From an uncultured Clostridia bacterium (GTDB lineage: Bacteria > Bacillota > Clostridia > TANB77 > CAG-508): a stretch of DNA of 64,000 nt. Below the pieces are notes generated by a model. That model made no database searches and was not told where the DNA came from. It was given only the letters and a program-made list of their open reading frames with translations. The position numbers and the translations under genes are program-made. Within the stretch, counting starts at the first letter, position 1, and the number at the start of each line of letters is the position of its first letter. Of the stretch, positions 9,283 through 17,932 are shown one piece after another. The stretch spans positions 1 through 64,000 of the forward strand of contig CANQHU010000002.1 in the NCBI GenBank assembly GCA_947623945.1, read 5' to 3'.

Positions 9283-10395
9283 ATGAAAGAACAAGCAATA
9301 GACAACAAAGAACTAATATTAGCACTAGAGGAACTAGAAAAAGAAAAAGGAATTAAAAAAGAGTATTTATTAGAATCTATAGAAACAGCACTAGTAACAG
9401 CATATAAAAGAAACTTTGACTCTTTAGAAAACGTAAAAGTAGAAATGGACAAAAAAACAGGAGCAACACATGTATATTCACTAAAAGAAGTTGTAAAAAG
9501 GGCAAATGATAAAAACTTACAAATAAATATCAAAGAAGCACAAAAAATCAACCCAGATCTAAAAGAAGGAGATTTCTTAGAAACAGAAATTGTACCAAGA
9601 GATTTTGGTAGAATTGCAGCACAAACAGCAAAACAAGTTATAATCCAAAAACTAAGAGAAGCAGAAAGAGAAATAGTATTCACAGAATTTAATGACAGAA
9701 AAGGAGAAATAGTTACTGGATTAGTCCAAAAAGCAGATAAAAACATTGTAGTATTAGACTTAGGAAAACTAGAAGGAGTTATGCCAGCAAAAGAGCAAAT
9801 TCCAACAGAACATTATCATGTAAACGACAAAATAAAAGGATATGTTTTAAATGTTGAAAAAGGTGCAAAAGGAGCTCCACAAGTAATTGTTTCAAGAAGT
9901 CATCCTGATTTTGTAAGAAAACTATTAGAATTTGAAATACCAGAAATTTATGAGGGAGTAATTGAAATAAAAAGTGTTTCAAGAGATCCAGGAAGCAGAA
10001 GCAAAGTTGCAGTATATTCACCAGACCAAAACATAGATCCAGTAGGCTCTTGTGTAGGACAAAAAGGAGTTAGAATTCAAAATGTTATAAACGAACTACA
10101 TGGTGAAAAAATAGACGTAATTGAATGGAATGAAGACCCATCTATCTATATTGCAGCAAGTTTACTTCCAGCACAAATACTTGCAGTAGACATCAAAGAA
10201 GAAGAAAAATTTGCACAAGTAATTGTTCCAGATGATCAATTATCATTAGCAATTGGAAAATCAGGTCAAAATGCAAGACTAGCAGCAAGACTAACAAATT
10301 GGAAAATTGATATAAAATCAGAAACTCAATTTAGAGAAATGTTAAAAAATATGCAAAGTGAAGAAGTAGCACAAGATGCAGAAACAGAAGAATAA
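9283..10395 (+). CDS. nusA: Transcription termination/antitermination factor NusA
   Basis: 370 residues. The N-terminal RNA-polymerase-binding domain (1-125) is followed by an S1 domain (about 130-200, GEIVTGLVQK..), KH1 (about 205-275, VSRSHPDFVRKLLE and DPVGSCVGQKG) and KH2 (about 280-345, AIGKSGQNARLAARLT). It ends in a short acidic tail, without the extra acidic repeats of proteobacterial NusA, as usual in Bacillota. GGGAGG precedes the ATG. Confidence 0.97.
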   Translation: MKEQAIDNKELILALEELEKEKGIKKEYLLESIETALVTAYKRNFDSLENVKVEMDKKTGATHVYSLKEVVKRANDKNLQINIKEAQKINPDLKEGDFLETEIVPRDFGRIAAQTAKQVIIQKLREAEREIVFTEFNDRKGEIVTGLVQKADKNIVVLDLGKLEGVMPAKEQIPTEHYHVNDKIKGYVLNVEKGAKGAPQVIVSRSHPDFVRKLLEFEIPEIYEGVIEIKSVSRDPGSRSKVAVYSPDQNIDPVGSCVGQKGVRIQNVINELHGEKIDVIEWNEDPSIYIAASLLPAQILAVDIKEEEKFAQVIVPDDQLSLAIGKSGQNARLAARLTNWKIDIKSETQFREMLKNMQSEEVAQDAETEE

Positions 10396-10434
10396 AACTA
10401 AAATCATAACATACAATAAAAGGAGGACAAAACT

Positions 10435-10701
10435 ATGATAAAACGCCAGCCACAGAGAACATGTATGGGATGTAATACAAAAAAAGACAAAAAAGACTTA
10501 GTTCGCATTGTAAAAAACAAAGAAAATGAAGTAACTATAGACCAAACAGGAAAGCAAGAAGGAAGAGGTGCTTACATATGCAATAATATACAATGCTTAG
10601 AAAAAGTTATAAAATCAAAAAAACTAGAAAGAATATTAGATATTAAAATATCAGAAGAAATTTATGAAAATTTAAGAGGTGTAATACTTGGAGGAAAATA
10701 A
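10435..10701 (+). CDS. rnpM: YlxR/RnpM RNA-binding protein
   Basis: 88 residues. Starts with PQRTCMGCNTKKDKKDLVRI and contains GRGAYIC, the conserved signatures of the YlxR family (DUF448). The B. subtilis member binds and modulates RNase P RNA. It overlaps ylxQ by 14 bases, suggesting coupled translation. AGGAGG precedes the ATG. Confidence 0.93.
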   Translation: MIKRQPQRTCMGCNTKKDKKDLVRIVKNKENEVTIDQTGKQEGRGAYICNNIQCLEKVIKSKKLERILDIKISEEIYENLRGVILGGK

Positions 10702-11011
10702 AAGAATTTTAGGTTTAATTGGATTAGCAGCAAAAGCAAGGAAAATTTGCTTTGGCGCAGATAGCGTAGAAGAACAAATAAAAAAGAAAAAGGTATTTTT
10801 AATAATTGTAGCTACTAATTCATCTGATAGAACAAAGGAAAAGTTTAAAAAACTAAGTGAAGAATGCAAAGTGCCAATTATAGAGCACGGAGAAATAGAA
10901 ACTTTAAGTAAATCAATTGGAAAAATCAATAAAGCAATTATTGGAATAGAAGAACAAAACATAGCAAAAGAAATACAAAAAATAAATAATGGAGGTGAAA
11001 TCATTGGGTAA
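10688..11011 (+). CDS. rplGA: YlxQ, L7Ae/L30e-family RNA-binding protein
   Basis: 107 residues with the L7Ae-like core ([20 protein letters not shown], then a conserved [12 protein letters not shown]). In Bacillota this ribosomal-protein-like factor (YlxQ) lies between rnpM and infB and binds kink-turn-type RNA. The start overlaps the end of rnpM and uses the GGAGG within rnpM's last codons. The gene ends 8 bases into infB. Confidence 0.9.
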   Translation: MEENKRILGLIGLAAKARKICFGADSVEEQIKKKKVFLIIVATNSSDRTKEKFKKLSEECKVPIIEHGEIETLSKSIGKINKAIIGIEEQNIAKEIQKINNGGEIIG

Positions 11012-13826
11012 GATAAAAATACATGAAATAGCAAAAAAACTAGGATTAAACAGCAAAGAAGTATTAGAAGCTGCAAAAAAACTAAAAATAGAAGTAACAA
11101 GTCACTTAAGTGGAGTAGAAGAAGAACAAGCAAAAGCAATTGAAAATACCTTAACCAAGAAAAAAGAAGAACCTAAGAAAGAAGCAAAAAAAGAATCTAA
11201 AAAAGAGGCAAAGAAAGAATCAAAAAAAGAAGAAAAAGCGCCAGTTATTATTAGAAGAGAAGTCATTATAACTAATGAGGAAGAAGAAGAAAAAGAAAAG
11301 AAAAAAGAAGAAATAAAAAAAGAAGAAAAGAAAAACAATATAGGTTTTGTAGAAAGAAAACAAAACAAAGATTACAATATTGTTTATCGTAATAAACCAA
11401 ATAAACCAATGACAGTTAGTGAGTTATTTGGTCTTAAAAAAGAGGAACCAAAAAAAGTAGAAGAAGAAAAGAAAGAAGAAAAAGTAGAAGAAAAAATACA
11501 AGAAGTTCCAAAAAAACAAAAACAAGAAGAAACAATAGAAGTAAAAAAACCTCAAGCAGTACAAGAAAAAACAGAAAAACCACAAAGAAACCAAGAAAGA
11601 CAATTTAATCAAAATAGAGAAAATAGAGATAACAGAAACAACAGAAATAATAATAACAGGAATCAAAATAACAATTTTAGAAATAATAATAACAACCGCA
11701 ATGACAAATATGGAAAAAGGCCATTAGACGAAAAAGGAATAGAAAAGAACATAAAAAACATTATGTCTGCTGATGTAGTAGAAAAAGAATCAGTTAGAGA
11801 ATATAATAGAGGATTAGACAAACAAAGAAACAACAACAAATTTGATGAAAACAAAACAAACAAGAAAAACAAATCAAGAAAAAATAATTTTAACGATTTT
11901 GACGAAGGAAAACTAAAAACATTAAAGCAAGCAAATAGACTATCTAACATGTTTGATAATGACCAAGAAGGTGGAATGCTTGACTATTATGACCTAACAA
12001 CAGAACGTGGCAGAAAAGGAAAGAAAAGAAATAACAAAAACCAAGAAGAAAGAACAAAACAAAAAATATTCAAATTAACTGACATTGAAATTCCAGAAAG
12101 TATTACAGTAAAAGACTTAGCCTCAGAAATGAAAAAAACAACATCAGAAGTAATGAAAAAATTATTAGGCTATGGAATAATGGCAACTCTTAATAATGAA
12201 ATTGATTTTGATACAGCATACTTAATTGCACAAGAATTTGGAATAAATGCAACCAAAAAAGAAACAGTAACAGAGGAGGACATCTTATTTGATGATTCAG
12301 AAGATAAAGAAGAAGATTTAGAAGTAAGACCACCAGTTATTGTAGTTATGGGGCATGTAGACCATGGAAAAACATCACTTTTAGATGCAGTTAGAAAAAC
12401 AAATGTAATCGAAGGAGAAGCAGGAGGAATTACACAAGCAATAGGTGCTTACAAAGTAAAAATAAAAGATAGAGAAATCACCTTCCTAGATACACCAGGA
12501 CATGAAGCATTTACAGCAATGAGAGCAAGGGGAGCGCAAATTACAGATATTGCAATACTAGTAGTAGCTGCAAATGATGGAGTAAAACCACAAACAATAG
12601 AAGCAATTAACCATGCAAAATCTGCAGGAATACCAATTATTGTAGCAATAAATAAAATAGACTTACCAGATGCCAATATAGAAAAAGTAAAACAAGAATT
12701 AATGGCATATGATTTAGTACCAGAAGAATGGGGTGGAGAAACAATATATGTTCCAATCTCTGCAAGAAATCACGAAAACATCGACCAACTATTAGAAATG
12801 GTATTATTACAAGCAGATGTATTAGAACTAAAAGCAAATCCAAACAAACAAGCAAAAGGAACTGTAATAGAAGCAAGATTAGACAAAGCAAAAGGACCAA
12901 TTGCTACTATGCTTGTACAAAGAGGAACTTTAGACGTAGGAGACACAATAGTTGTAGGTTCATCAATTGGTAGAATTAGAGCAATGAAAGATGACAAAGG
13001 AAAAACTGTTAAATCTGCAAAACCTTCTACACCAGTAGAAATTATGGGATTAACAGAAGTACCATCAGCAGGAGATACTTTCTATGAAGTTAAAAACGAA
13101 AAAATGGCAAAACATTTAATAGAAAGAAGAAAACGTCAAGAAAGAGAAAAAGCAATAAATTCAGGAACAAAAGTAACATTAGACAACTTATTTAGTCAAA
13201 TGGAAGAAGGAAAATTAAAAGTATTGAATTTGCTTGTAAAAGCAGATGTACAAGGTTCTGTAGAAGCAGTTAAACAAGCATTAGAAAAACTAGAAAATGA
13301 AGAAGTTAGAGTAAAAGTCATCCACTCAGCAGTAGGTGCAGTAAATCAATCTGATGTTACACTTGCAAAAGTATCTAATGCCATCATTATAGCATTTAAC
13401 GTAAGACCAGATGCAATGGCAAAAGAAATGGCCGAAAAAGAAGAAGTCGAAATAAAACAATATTCTATTATTTATCAAGCAATAGAAGATGTAGAAGCGG
13501 CAATGAAAGGAATGTTAGAGCCTAAATTTGAAGAAAAAGTAATAGGAAACGTAGAAGTAAGACAAACTTTCAGAATCTCAAATGTAGGAACAATAGCAGG
13601 AGGATATGTAATTTCCGGAAAAGTAGAAAGAAATGCTGGAGTTAGAGTAATCCGTGAAAATGTAGTTATACATGATGGACATTTAGCAACATTAAAGAGA
13701 TTTAAAGACGAAGTAAAAGAAGTTGGAAAAGGCTTTGAATGTGGAATCCAAATCGAAAACTATAATGATATCAAAGAAGGAGATATTATTGAAGTTTATG
13801 TTATGGAAGAAATAAAAAGAAATTAA
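11004..13826 (+). CDS. infB: Translation initiation factor IF-2
   Basis: 940 residues from the TTG at 11004, chosen because GGAGGTG sits at the right distance and the protein then begins [13 protein letters not shown], the usual IF2_N start. A Lys/Glu- and Asn/Arg-rich linker (about 60-330) separates this from the second IF2_N domain and the GTPase domain: G1 GHVDHGKTS at about 450, G3 DTPGHEAF at about 496, G4 NKID at about 550. Domains II to IV complete the protein. It brings initiator tRNA to the 30S subunit. Confidence 0.97.
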   Translation: MGKIKIHEIAKKLGLNSKEVLEAAKKLKIEVTSHLSGVEEEQAKAIENTLTKKKEEPKKEAKKESKKEAKKESKKEEKAPVIIRREVIITNEEEEEKEKKKEEIKKEEKKNNIGFVERKQNKDYNIVYRNKPNKPMTVSELFGLKKEEPKKVEEEKKEEKVEEKIQEVPKKQKQEETIEVKKPQAVQEKTEKPQRNQERQFNQNRENRDNRNNRNNNNRNQNNNFRNNNNNRNDKYGKRPLDEKGIEKNIKNIMSADVVEKESVREYNRGLDKQRNNNKFDENKTNKKNKSRKNNFNDFDEGKLKTLKQANRLSNMFDNDQEGGMLDYYDLTTERGRKGKKRNNKNQEERTKQKIFKLTDIEIPESITVKDLASEMKKTTSEVMKKLLGYGIMATLNNEIDFDTAYLIAQEFGINATKKETVTEEDILFDDSEDKEEDLEVRPPVIVVMGHVDHGKTSLLDAVRKTNVIEGEAGGITQAIGAYKVKIKDREITFLDTPGHEAFTAMRARGAQITDIAILVVAANDGVKPQTIEAINHAKSAGIPIIVAINKIDLPDANIEKVKQELMAYDLVPEEWGGETIYVPISARNHENIDQLLEMVLLQADVLELKANPNKQAKGTVIEARLDKAKGPIATMLVQRGTLDVGDTIVVGSSIGRIRAMKDDKGKTVKSAKPSTPVEIMGLTEVPSAGDTFYEVKNEKMAKHLIERRKRQEREKAINSGTKVTLDNLFSQMEEGKLKVLNLLVKADVQGSVEAVKQALEKLENEEVRVKVIHSAVGAVNQSDVTLAKVSNAIIIAFNVRPDAMAKEMAEKEEVEIKQYSIIYQAIEDVEAAMKGMLEPKFEEKVIGNVEVRQTFRISNVGTIAGGYVISGKVERNAGVRVIRENVVIHDGHLATLKRFKDEVKEVGKGFECGIQIENYNDIKEGDIIEVYVMEEIKRN

Positions 13827-13841
13827 GGAGGAAAATAAATA

Positions 13842-14201
13842 ATGCCAGAAAATCAAACAAGACTAGGTCGCATCAATGAGCAATATAGAAAAGAACTAAG
13901 TGTAATCATTGATCAGGATTTAAAAAATCCAAACGTAACAGGCATGATTAGTGTAACAAAAGTCAAAGTTACAAATGACCTAAAATACGCAAAAGTATAT
14001 GTAAGTATCTTAAACTCAAAAAACATTAAAGATACTTTGGCAGGATTAAAAAAATCTTCTGGTTATATTAGAAGTGAATTAGCAAGAAGAGTAAACTTAA
14101 GAAACACACCAGAATTAATATTTGAATTAGATGATTCAATTGAATATGGAGCGAAAATAGACACCATATTAAAAGAAATTATGCCTAAAAAAGAGGGGTA
14201 A
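13842..14201 (+). CDS. rbfA: Ribosome-binding factor A
   Basis: 119 residues, standard RbfA length. Single KH-like domain with RLGRINEQYRKELS at the start and VTKVKVTNDLKYAKVYVS in the middle. It helps 16S 5'-end maturation on the 30S subunit. AAGGAGG precedes the ATG; it sits 15 bases after infB and 4 bases before the next gene. Confidence 0.95.
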   Translation: MPENQTRLGRINEQYRKELSVIIDQDLKNPNVTGMISVTKVKVTNDLKYAKVYVSILNSKNIKDTLAGLKKSSGYIRSELARRVNLRNTPELIFELDDSIEYGAKIDTILKEIMPKKEG

Positions 14202-14205
14202 ACAT

Positions 14206-15162
14206 ATGACGTTAGATGAGATTTTAATAGAAATAAAAAAAGCAGAAAGTATAGTAATTGTAACACACGAATCACCAGATGGAGATGCTGTAGGTAGCAG
14301 TTTAGCAATGAAACTAATGCTAAAACAAATAGGAAAAGACGCAGATGTCATTATTCCAGAATATAGTAAAATGTATAAATTTCTACCTTTAGCCGAAGAA
14401 ATAAAAGAAAGTTCAAGTGTTGAAAAATACGATTTAGCAATTTCACTTGATTGTGCAAACATTAAAAGACTAATGGGAGCAGAATACTTTGAAAATGCAA
14501 AAAGTACAATCGTAATAGACCATCATGGAAGTAACAATATGTATGGAGATTTAAACTATGTAAATCCAGTATCTCCAGCATGTTGCGAAATTTTAGCAAG
14601 TATAGCAGAATACTTTGAAATACCAATTTCAAAAGATTTAGGAACTTGCATCATGACAGGAATAATAACAGACACAGGAGGATTCCGCCATGATGGAATA
14701 ACACCTGATACATTTGAATACACAGCAGAACTAATTCGCTTAGGAGTAAATATACCAGACATCTATAAAAGAACACTAAGGACCAAAACAAAAGCAAACT
14801 TTGAACTAACCAAAAGAGTAATTGATAGACTAGAACTATTAGAAGATGGAAAAATTTCTTTTACCTATATAAACAATCAAGATGAAATAGATGTTAACAG
14901 TCAGCCAGGAGATCATGAAGGCTTAGTTGATATAGGAAAAGACATAGAAGGAGTAGAAGTTTCAATTTTTGTAAGACAAAAGAAAGATGTGGAAAATGTG
15001 TATAAAGTATCTCTTCGTTCAGAAGACAACATCAATGTATCAGACATTTGCCTTGTATTCGGTGGCGGAGGGCATGCAAGAGCAGCCGGAGCAGTAGTTC
15101 AAGGAAGTTTAGAAGAAGTAAAAGAAAAACTAGTGAAAGAAATAAAAAAATGGATGGATTAA
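14206..15162 (+). CDS. nrnA: DHH/DHHA1 nanoRNase/pAp phosphatase
   Basis: 318 residues. Metal motifs THESPDGDAVGSS (residues 24-36), SLDCAN and the namesake IDHHGSNN (about 104-111) are present. The C-terminal DHHA1 domain ends with GGGGHARAAGA. NrnA degrades short oligoribonucleotides and dephosphorylates pAp. It is in its normal Bacillota place between rbfA and truB. Confidence 0.95.
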   Translation: MTLDEILIEIKKAESIVIVTHESPDGDAVGSSLAMKLMLKQIGKDADVIIPEYSKMYKFLPLAEEIKESSSVEKYDLAISLDCANIKRLMGAEYFENAKSTIVIDHHGSNNMYGDLNYVNPVSPACCEILASIAEYFEIPISKDLGTCIMTGIITDTGGFRHDGITPDTFEYTAELIRLGVNIPDIYKRTLRTKTKANFELTKRVIDRLELLEDGKISFTYINNQDEIDVNSQPGDHEGLVDIGKDIEGVEVSIFVRQKKDVENVYKVSLRSEDNINVSDICLVFGGGGHARAAGAVVQGSLEEVKEKLVKEIKKWMD

Positions 15163-16010
15163 TTATAATAAACAAGCCCAAAAATTGTACATCACATGAT
15201 ATAGTAAGAAAAGCAAAAAAAATCTTACAAGAAAAAGTAGGGCACACTGGAACTTTAGACCCAATGGCACAAGGAGTACTTCCACTATTAATAGGGAAAG
15301 GAACCTTGTGTTCAAAATACTTAATTAATCATGACAAAATATATGATGTACAATTACAATTGGGAATAGCAACTGACACAAAAGACATAGAAGGAAAAAT
15401 ATTAGAAACAAAAGAAGTAGACAAAAAAATATTAGAAAAAGAATATATTTTAAATATATTTAAGGGGGTTATTGGCAAACAAGAGCAATTACCTCCTATT
15501 TATTCTGCAATTAAAGTAAATGGCAAAAAACTATATCAATATGCACGAGAAGGAAAAAAAGTAGAAATTAAACCAAGAAGTATTGAAATTTATAATTTAG
15601 AATTACAAAAAATAGATAAAACAAAAAATCAAATTGAATTTAGAGTAAAATGTAGCAAAGGTACATATATTAGAAGCCTATGTGAAGACATTGCAAAAAA
15701 AATGGGAACTATTGGTTATATGTCTAATTTAAATAGAATCCAAGTAGGAGAATTTAATATTTCAAATGCAATTACAATTGAAGACTTAGAAAACAAAAAT
15801 TTTAATATTATTACAATAGAAAAACTATTTGAAAAAGAAGATAAAATTATATTAGAAAACGAGAAAAAATTAACATTATTTTTAAATGGAGTAAAATTAT
15901 CATATAACAAACCAAACGGAGTGTATAGAATTTATTTAGATAAAACCTTTATAGGAATAGGAATAGTAGAAAATAATTTACTAAAAAGAGATATTGTAAT
16001 AAAAGGATAA
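15150..16010 (+). CDS. truB: tRNA pseudouridine-55 synthase
   Basis: 286 residues from the ATG at 15150 (MDGLIIINKPKNCTSHD). An earlier in-frame start would lie deep inside nrnA and add non-family sequence. The catalytic loop GHTGTLDPMAQGVLP contains the essential Asp. The gene overlaps nrnA's last 13 bases, so translation is probably coupled. The C-terminal PUA-like part is short. Last gene of the translation operon. Confidence 0.95.
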   Translation: MDGLIIINKPKNCTSHDIVRKAKKILQEKVGHTGTLDPMAQGVLPLLIGKGTLCSKYLINHDKIYDVQLQLGIATDTKDIEGKILETKEVDKKILEKEYILNIFKGVIGKQEQLPPIYSAIKVNGKKLYQYAREGKKVEIKPRSIEIYNLELQKIDKTKNQIEFRVKCSKGTYIRSLCEDIAKKMGTIGYMSNLNRIQVGEFNISNAITIEDLENKNFNIITIEKLFEKEDKIILENEKKLTLFLNGVKLSYNKPNGVYRIYLDKTFIGIGIVENNLLKRDIVIKG

Positions 16011-16071
16011 TTATGCTATTATAAAAATATAGATTATTGAATTTATGTTCTAGAAGGAGATGATATTAAGT

Positions 16072-16938
16072 ATGATTGATTTTACAAATGCAGTAGAAGA
16101 ATTTAATAATTATAAGGGCTCTGAAAAAAAGAAAACACTAATATATAATAAGAAAAAATATTTAGTAAAATTTCCAGATCCAATAAGAAAAAAAAATAAG
16201 AATATATCATATATAAATAATGCATTTTCAGAATATGTTGGAAGCAATATTTTTAAAATTTGTGGATTTGAAGTTCAAAATACCATTCTTTGTAAATACA
16301 AATATAAAGGAAAAGAAAAAATAGTTTGTGCCTGTGAAGACTTTACTGATAACAACAATGTTTTATATGAGTTCGAAAATTTAGTACTAAGTACTAATCC
16401 AGATAAGAAAATAGAAACTGAAGTTAAAGATATAATTGAAGTTATAGAAGAAAGCAAGAATTTAATTAATAGTGAAGAAACAAAAAAATATTTTTGGGAT
16501 ATGTTTATTATAGATAGCATAATAGGAAACACTGATAGGCATAATGGTAACTGGGGATTTTTACTAAATAAAAAAACAGGAAAAATTACTCTTTCACCAA
16601 TATATGATTGTGGTTCTTGTTTAAATCCAATGCTTGAAGATAATGAACTAAAAAAAATAAATGAGACAGAATTGAAAAATTTAAGCATAAATTGTTATTC
16701 ATGCTTAAAAGAAAACGGAAAAAAATTAAATTACATGTCATATATAAAACAAATGAAAAATAAAGAAGTCAATGAGGCAATAATAAGAAATTTTAAAAAT
16801 ATAAATATTGATGAAATAAATAGTTTTATTGATACAATAGAAAGTATGTCAAATGAAAGAAAAAATTTTTATAAAAGTATTATTAATAATAGATATGAAA
16901 TAATGGAAAAAGTATATAAAACGCTAAAAAATGTGTAA
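16072..16938 (+). CDS. HipA-like protein kinase
   Basis: 288 residues from ATG 16072; ATG 16060 is also in frame but sits only one base from the AGGAG. The HipA-type kinase fold is visible in SEYVGSNIFKICGFEVQNT, in the catalytic IIGNTDRHNGNWGFLL loop, and in LSPIYDCGSCL, the metal/DFG-like segment. There is no HipB-like partner next to it, so a stand-alone kinase of the CtkA type is as likely as a toxin. Substrate unknown. Confidence 0.75.
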   Translation: MIDFTNAVEEFNNYKGSEKKKTLIYNKKKYLVKFPDPIRKKNKNISYINNAFSEYVGSNIFKICGFEVQNTILCKYKYKGKEKIVCACEDFTDNNNVLYEFENLVLSTNPDKKIETEVKDIIEVIEESKNLINSEETKKYFWDMFIIDSIIGNTDRHNGNWGFLLNKKTGKITLSPIYDCGSCLNPMLEDNELKKINETELKNLSINCYSCLKENGKKLNYMSYIKQMKNKEVNEAIIRNFKNINIDEINSFIDTIESMSNERKNFYKSIINNRYEIMEKVYKTLKNV

Positions 16939-16947
16939 TAAAAGGAT

Positions 16948-16986
16948 AATCACTTTCATATATTTAAATAATATAGGAGAGTGATT
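16948..16986 (+). promoter_or_regulatory. Terminator-like hairpin that contains the next gene's ribosome-binding site
   Basis: AATCACTTTC (16948-16957) pairs with GAGAGTGATT (16977-16986), and T residues follow. The 3' arm overlaps the AGGAGAG Shine-Dalgarno of the next gene. It could end the HipA transcript, hide the site, or both. Confidence 0.55.
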
Positions 16987-16988
16987 TT

Positions 16989-17837
16989 TTGTATTGTATC
17001 CAAGAAAATGACAAGCCTAAATTTATATTTAAAACCTTTAATATTATAGAATTAGTAGAGGATAAAATAATTTTGCCAATTACAGGTGATGAAACACTTA
17101 CATCTCCAAAAGCACAAAAATTAGCCAAAAAAACCAAAAAAATTTTAGAAAAAACTGTAAGTAAAAAAATTGTAATAAGCCGAAAAATTCAAAAACAAAA
17201 AGAATATGTAGAAATACTAAAAGACGAAGGCTTTGAAATAGTAGATGGAAAATGGCTATTTGAAGTACTTTCTTGCAAAGTACTAGATTATATGGTAAAA
17301 AGAAAAAAAATAAAAAAACAAGATGCATCTATTTCTATTTTAGTAAATAATCTAACGGAAAACATGTTAGCAATTATAAGGCAAATTGCAAAAGAATATA
17401 AAAGAGTAAACATTGTAACTAAGTATATGGAAAAATTCAAAAGAATTGAAGAACAAATATTACAAGAAGATGGAATTATGATAACAGTTGGAAACAATAA
17501 AAAAAAGGGACTTGCAAAATCAGAAATTATATTAAATGTAGACTTTTCATCAAAACTATTGTCAGAATATAACATATATGAAAATGCACTAATAATTAAT
17601 ATAAGAGAAAATGTAGCAATTACCAAGAAAAGATTTAATGGAATTACAATAAATAATTATGATATAACATTTAAAAACTTTGACAACTACGATTATGATA
17701 AAATGACAAAATATAAGGCTTGTGAAATGTATGAAGCAAATATAAATAAAAAACAACCTTTTTATGAAATTATGAAAAAAATAAAATCAGACCAAGTAGA
17801 AATAAAAAAATTGATGGGTAAAAACTCAATTTATTAA
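16989..17837 (+). CDS. Conserved-looking hypothetical protein
   Basis: 282 residues, TTG start placed 8 bases after AGGAGA. I do not recognise a family. The sequence is Lys/Ile rich and predicted soluble, with an alpha/beta pattern (ISILVNNLTENMLAIIRQIA, VNIVTKYMEKF, IMITVGNN) that looks like a Rossmann-type fold. It sits between a HipA-like kinase and a penicillin-binding protein, with no operon partner. The reading frame is long and intact. Confidence 0.65.
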   Translation: MYCIQENDKPKFIFKTFNIIELVEDKIILPITGDETLTSPKAQKLAKKTKKILEKTVSKKIVISRKIQKQKEYVEILKDEGFEIVDGKWLFEVLSCKVLDYMVKRKKIKKQDASISILVNNLTENMLAIIRQIAKEYKRVNIVTKYMEKFKRIEEQILQEDGIMITVGNNKKKGLAKSEIILNVDFSSKLLSEYNIYENALIINIRENVAITKKRFNGITINNYDITFKNFDNYDYDKMTKYKACEMYEANINKKQPFYEIMKKIKSDQVEIKKLMGKNSIY

Positions 17838-17897
17838 TATCATCTTAAAAAAACATAAAAACTCTTTTCTTTTTAAGAAAAATGTAATATAATGTAT

Positions 17898-17920
17898 TTG
17901 TCAAATTTCAAGGTTGACAA
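17898..17920 (+). promoter_or_regulatory. Inverted repeat before the penicillin-binding protein
   Basis: TTGTCAA and TTGACAA form a perfect 7-bp inverted repeat 9 bases apart, between a TATAAT at 17888-17893 and the AAGGGGG ribosome-binding site. It may be an operator or a 5'-UTR hairpin. Confidence 0.4.
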
Positions 17921-17932
17921 GGGGGTAATAAA

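Noticed and set aside
11150..11340. Lys/Glu repeats in IF-2 as a designed repeat array
   Set aside because: Low-complexity linkers of this kind are normal in IF-2.
12728..12973. Long open frames overlapping infB and many others on the minus strand
   Set aside because: They are shadows of AT-rich codons of the real genes; composition is biased to Leu/Phe/Ser, with no ribosome-binding sites or family matches.
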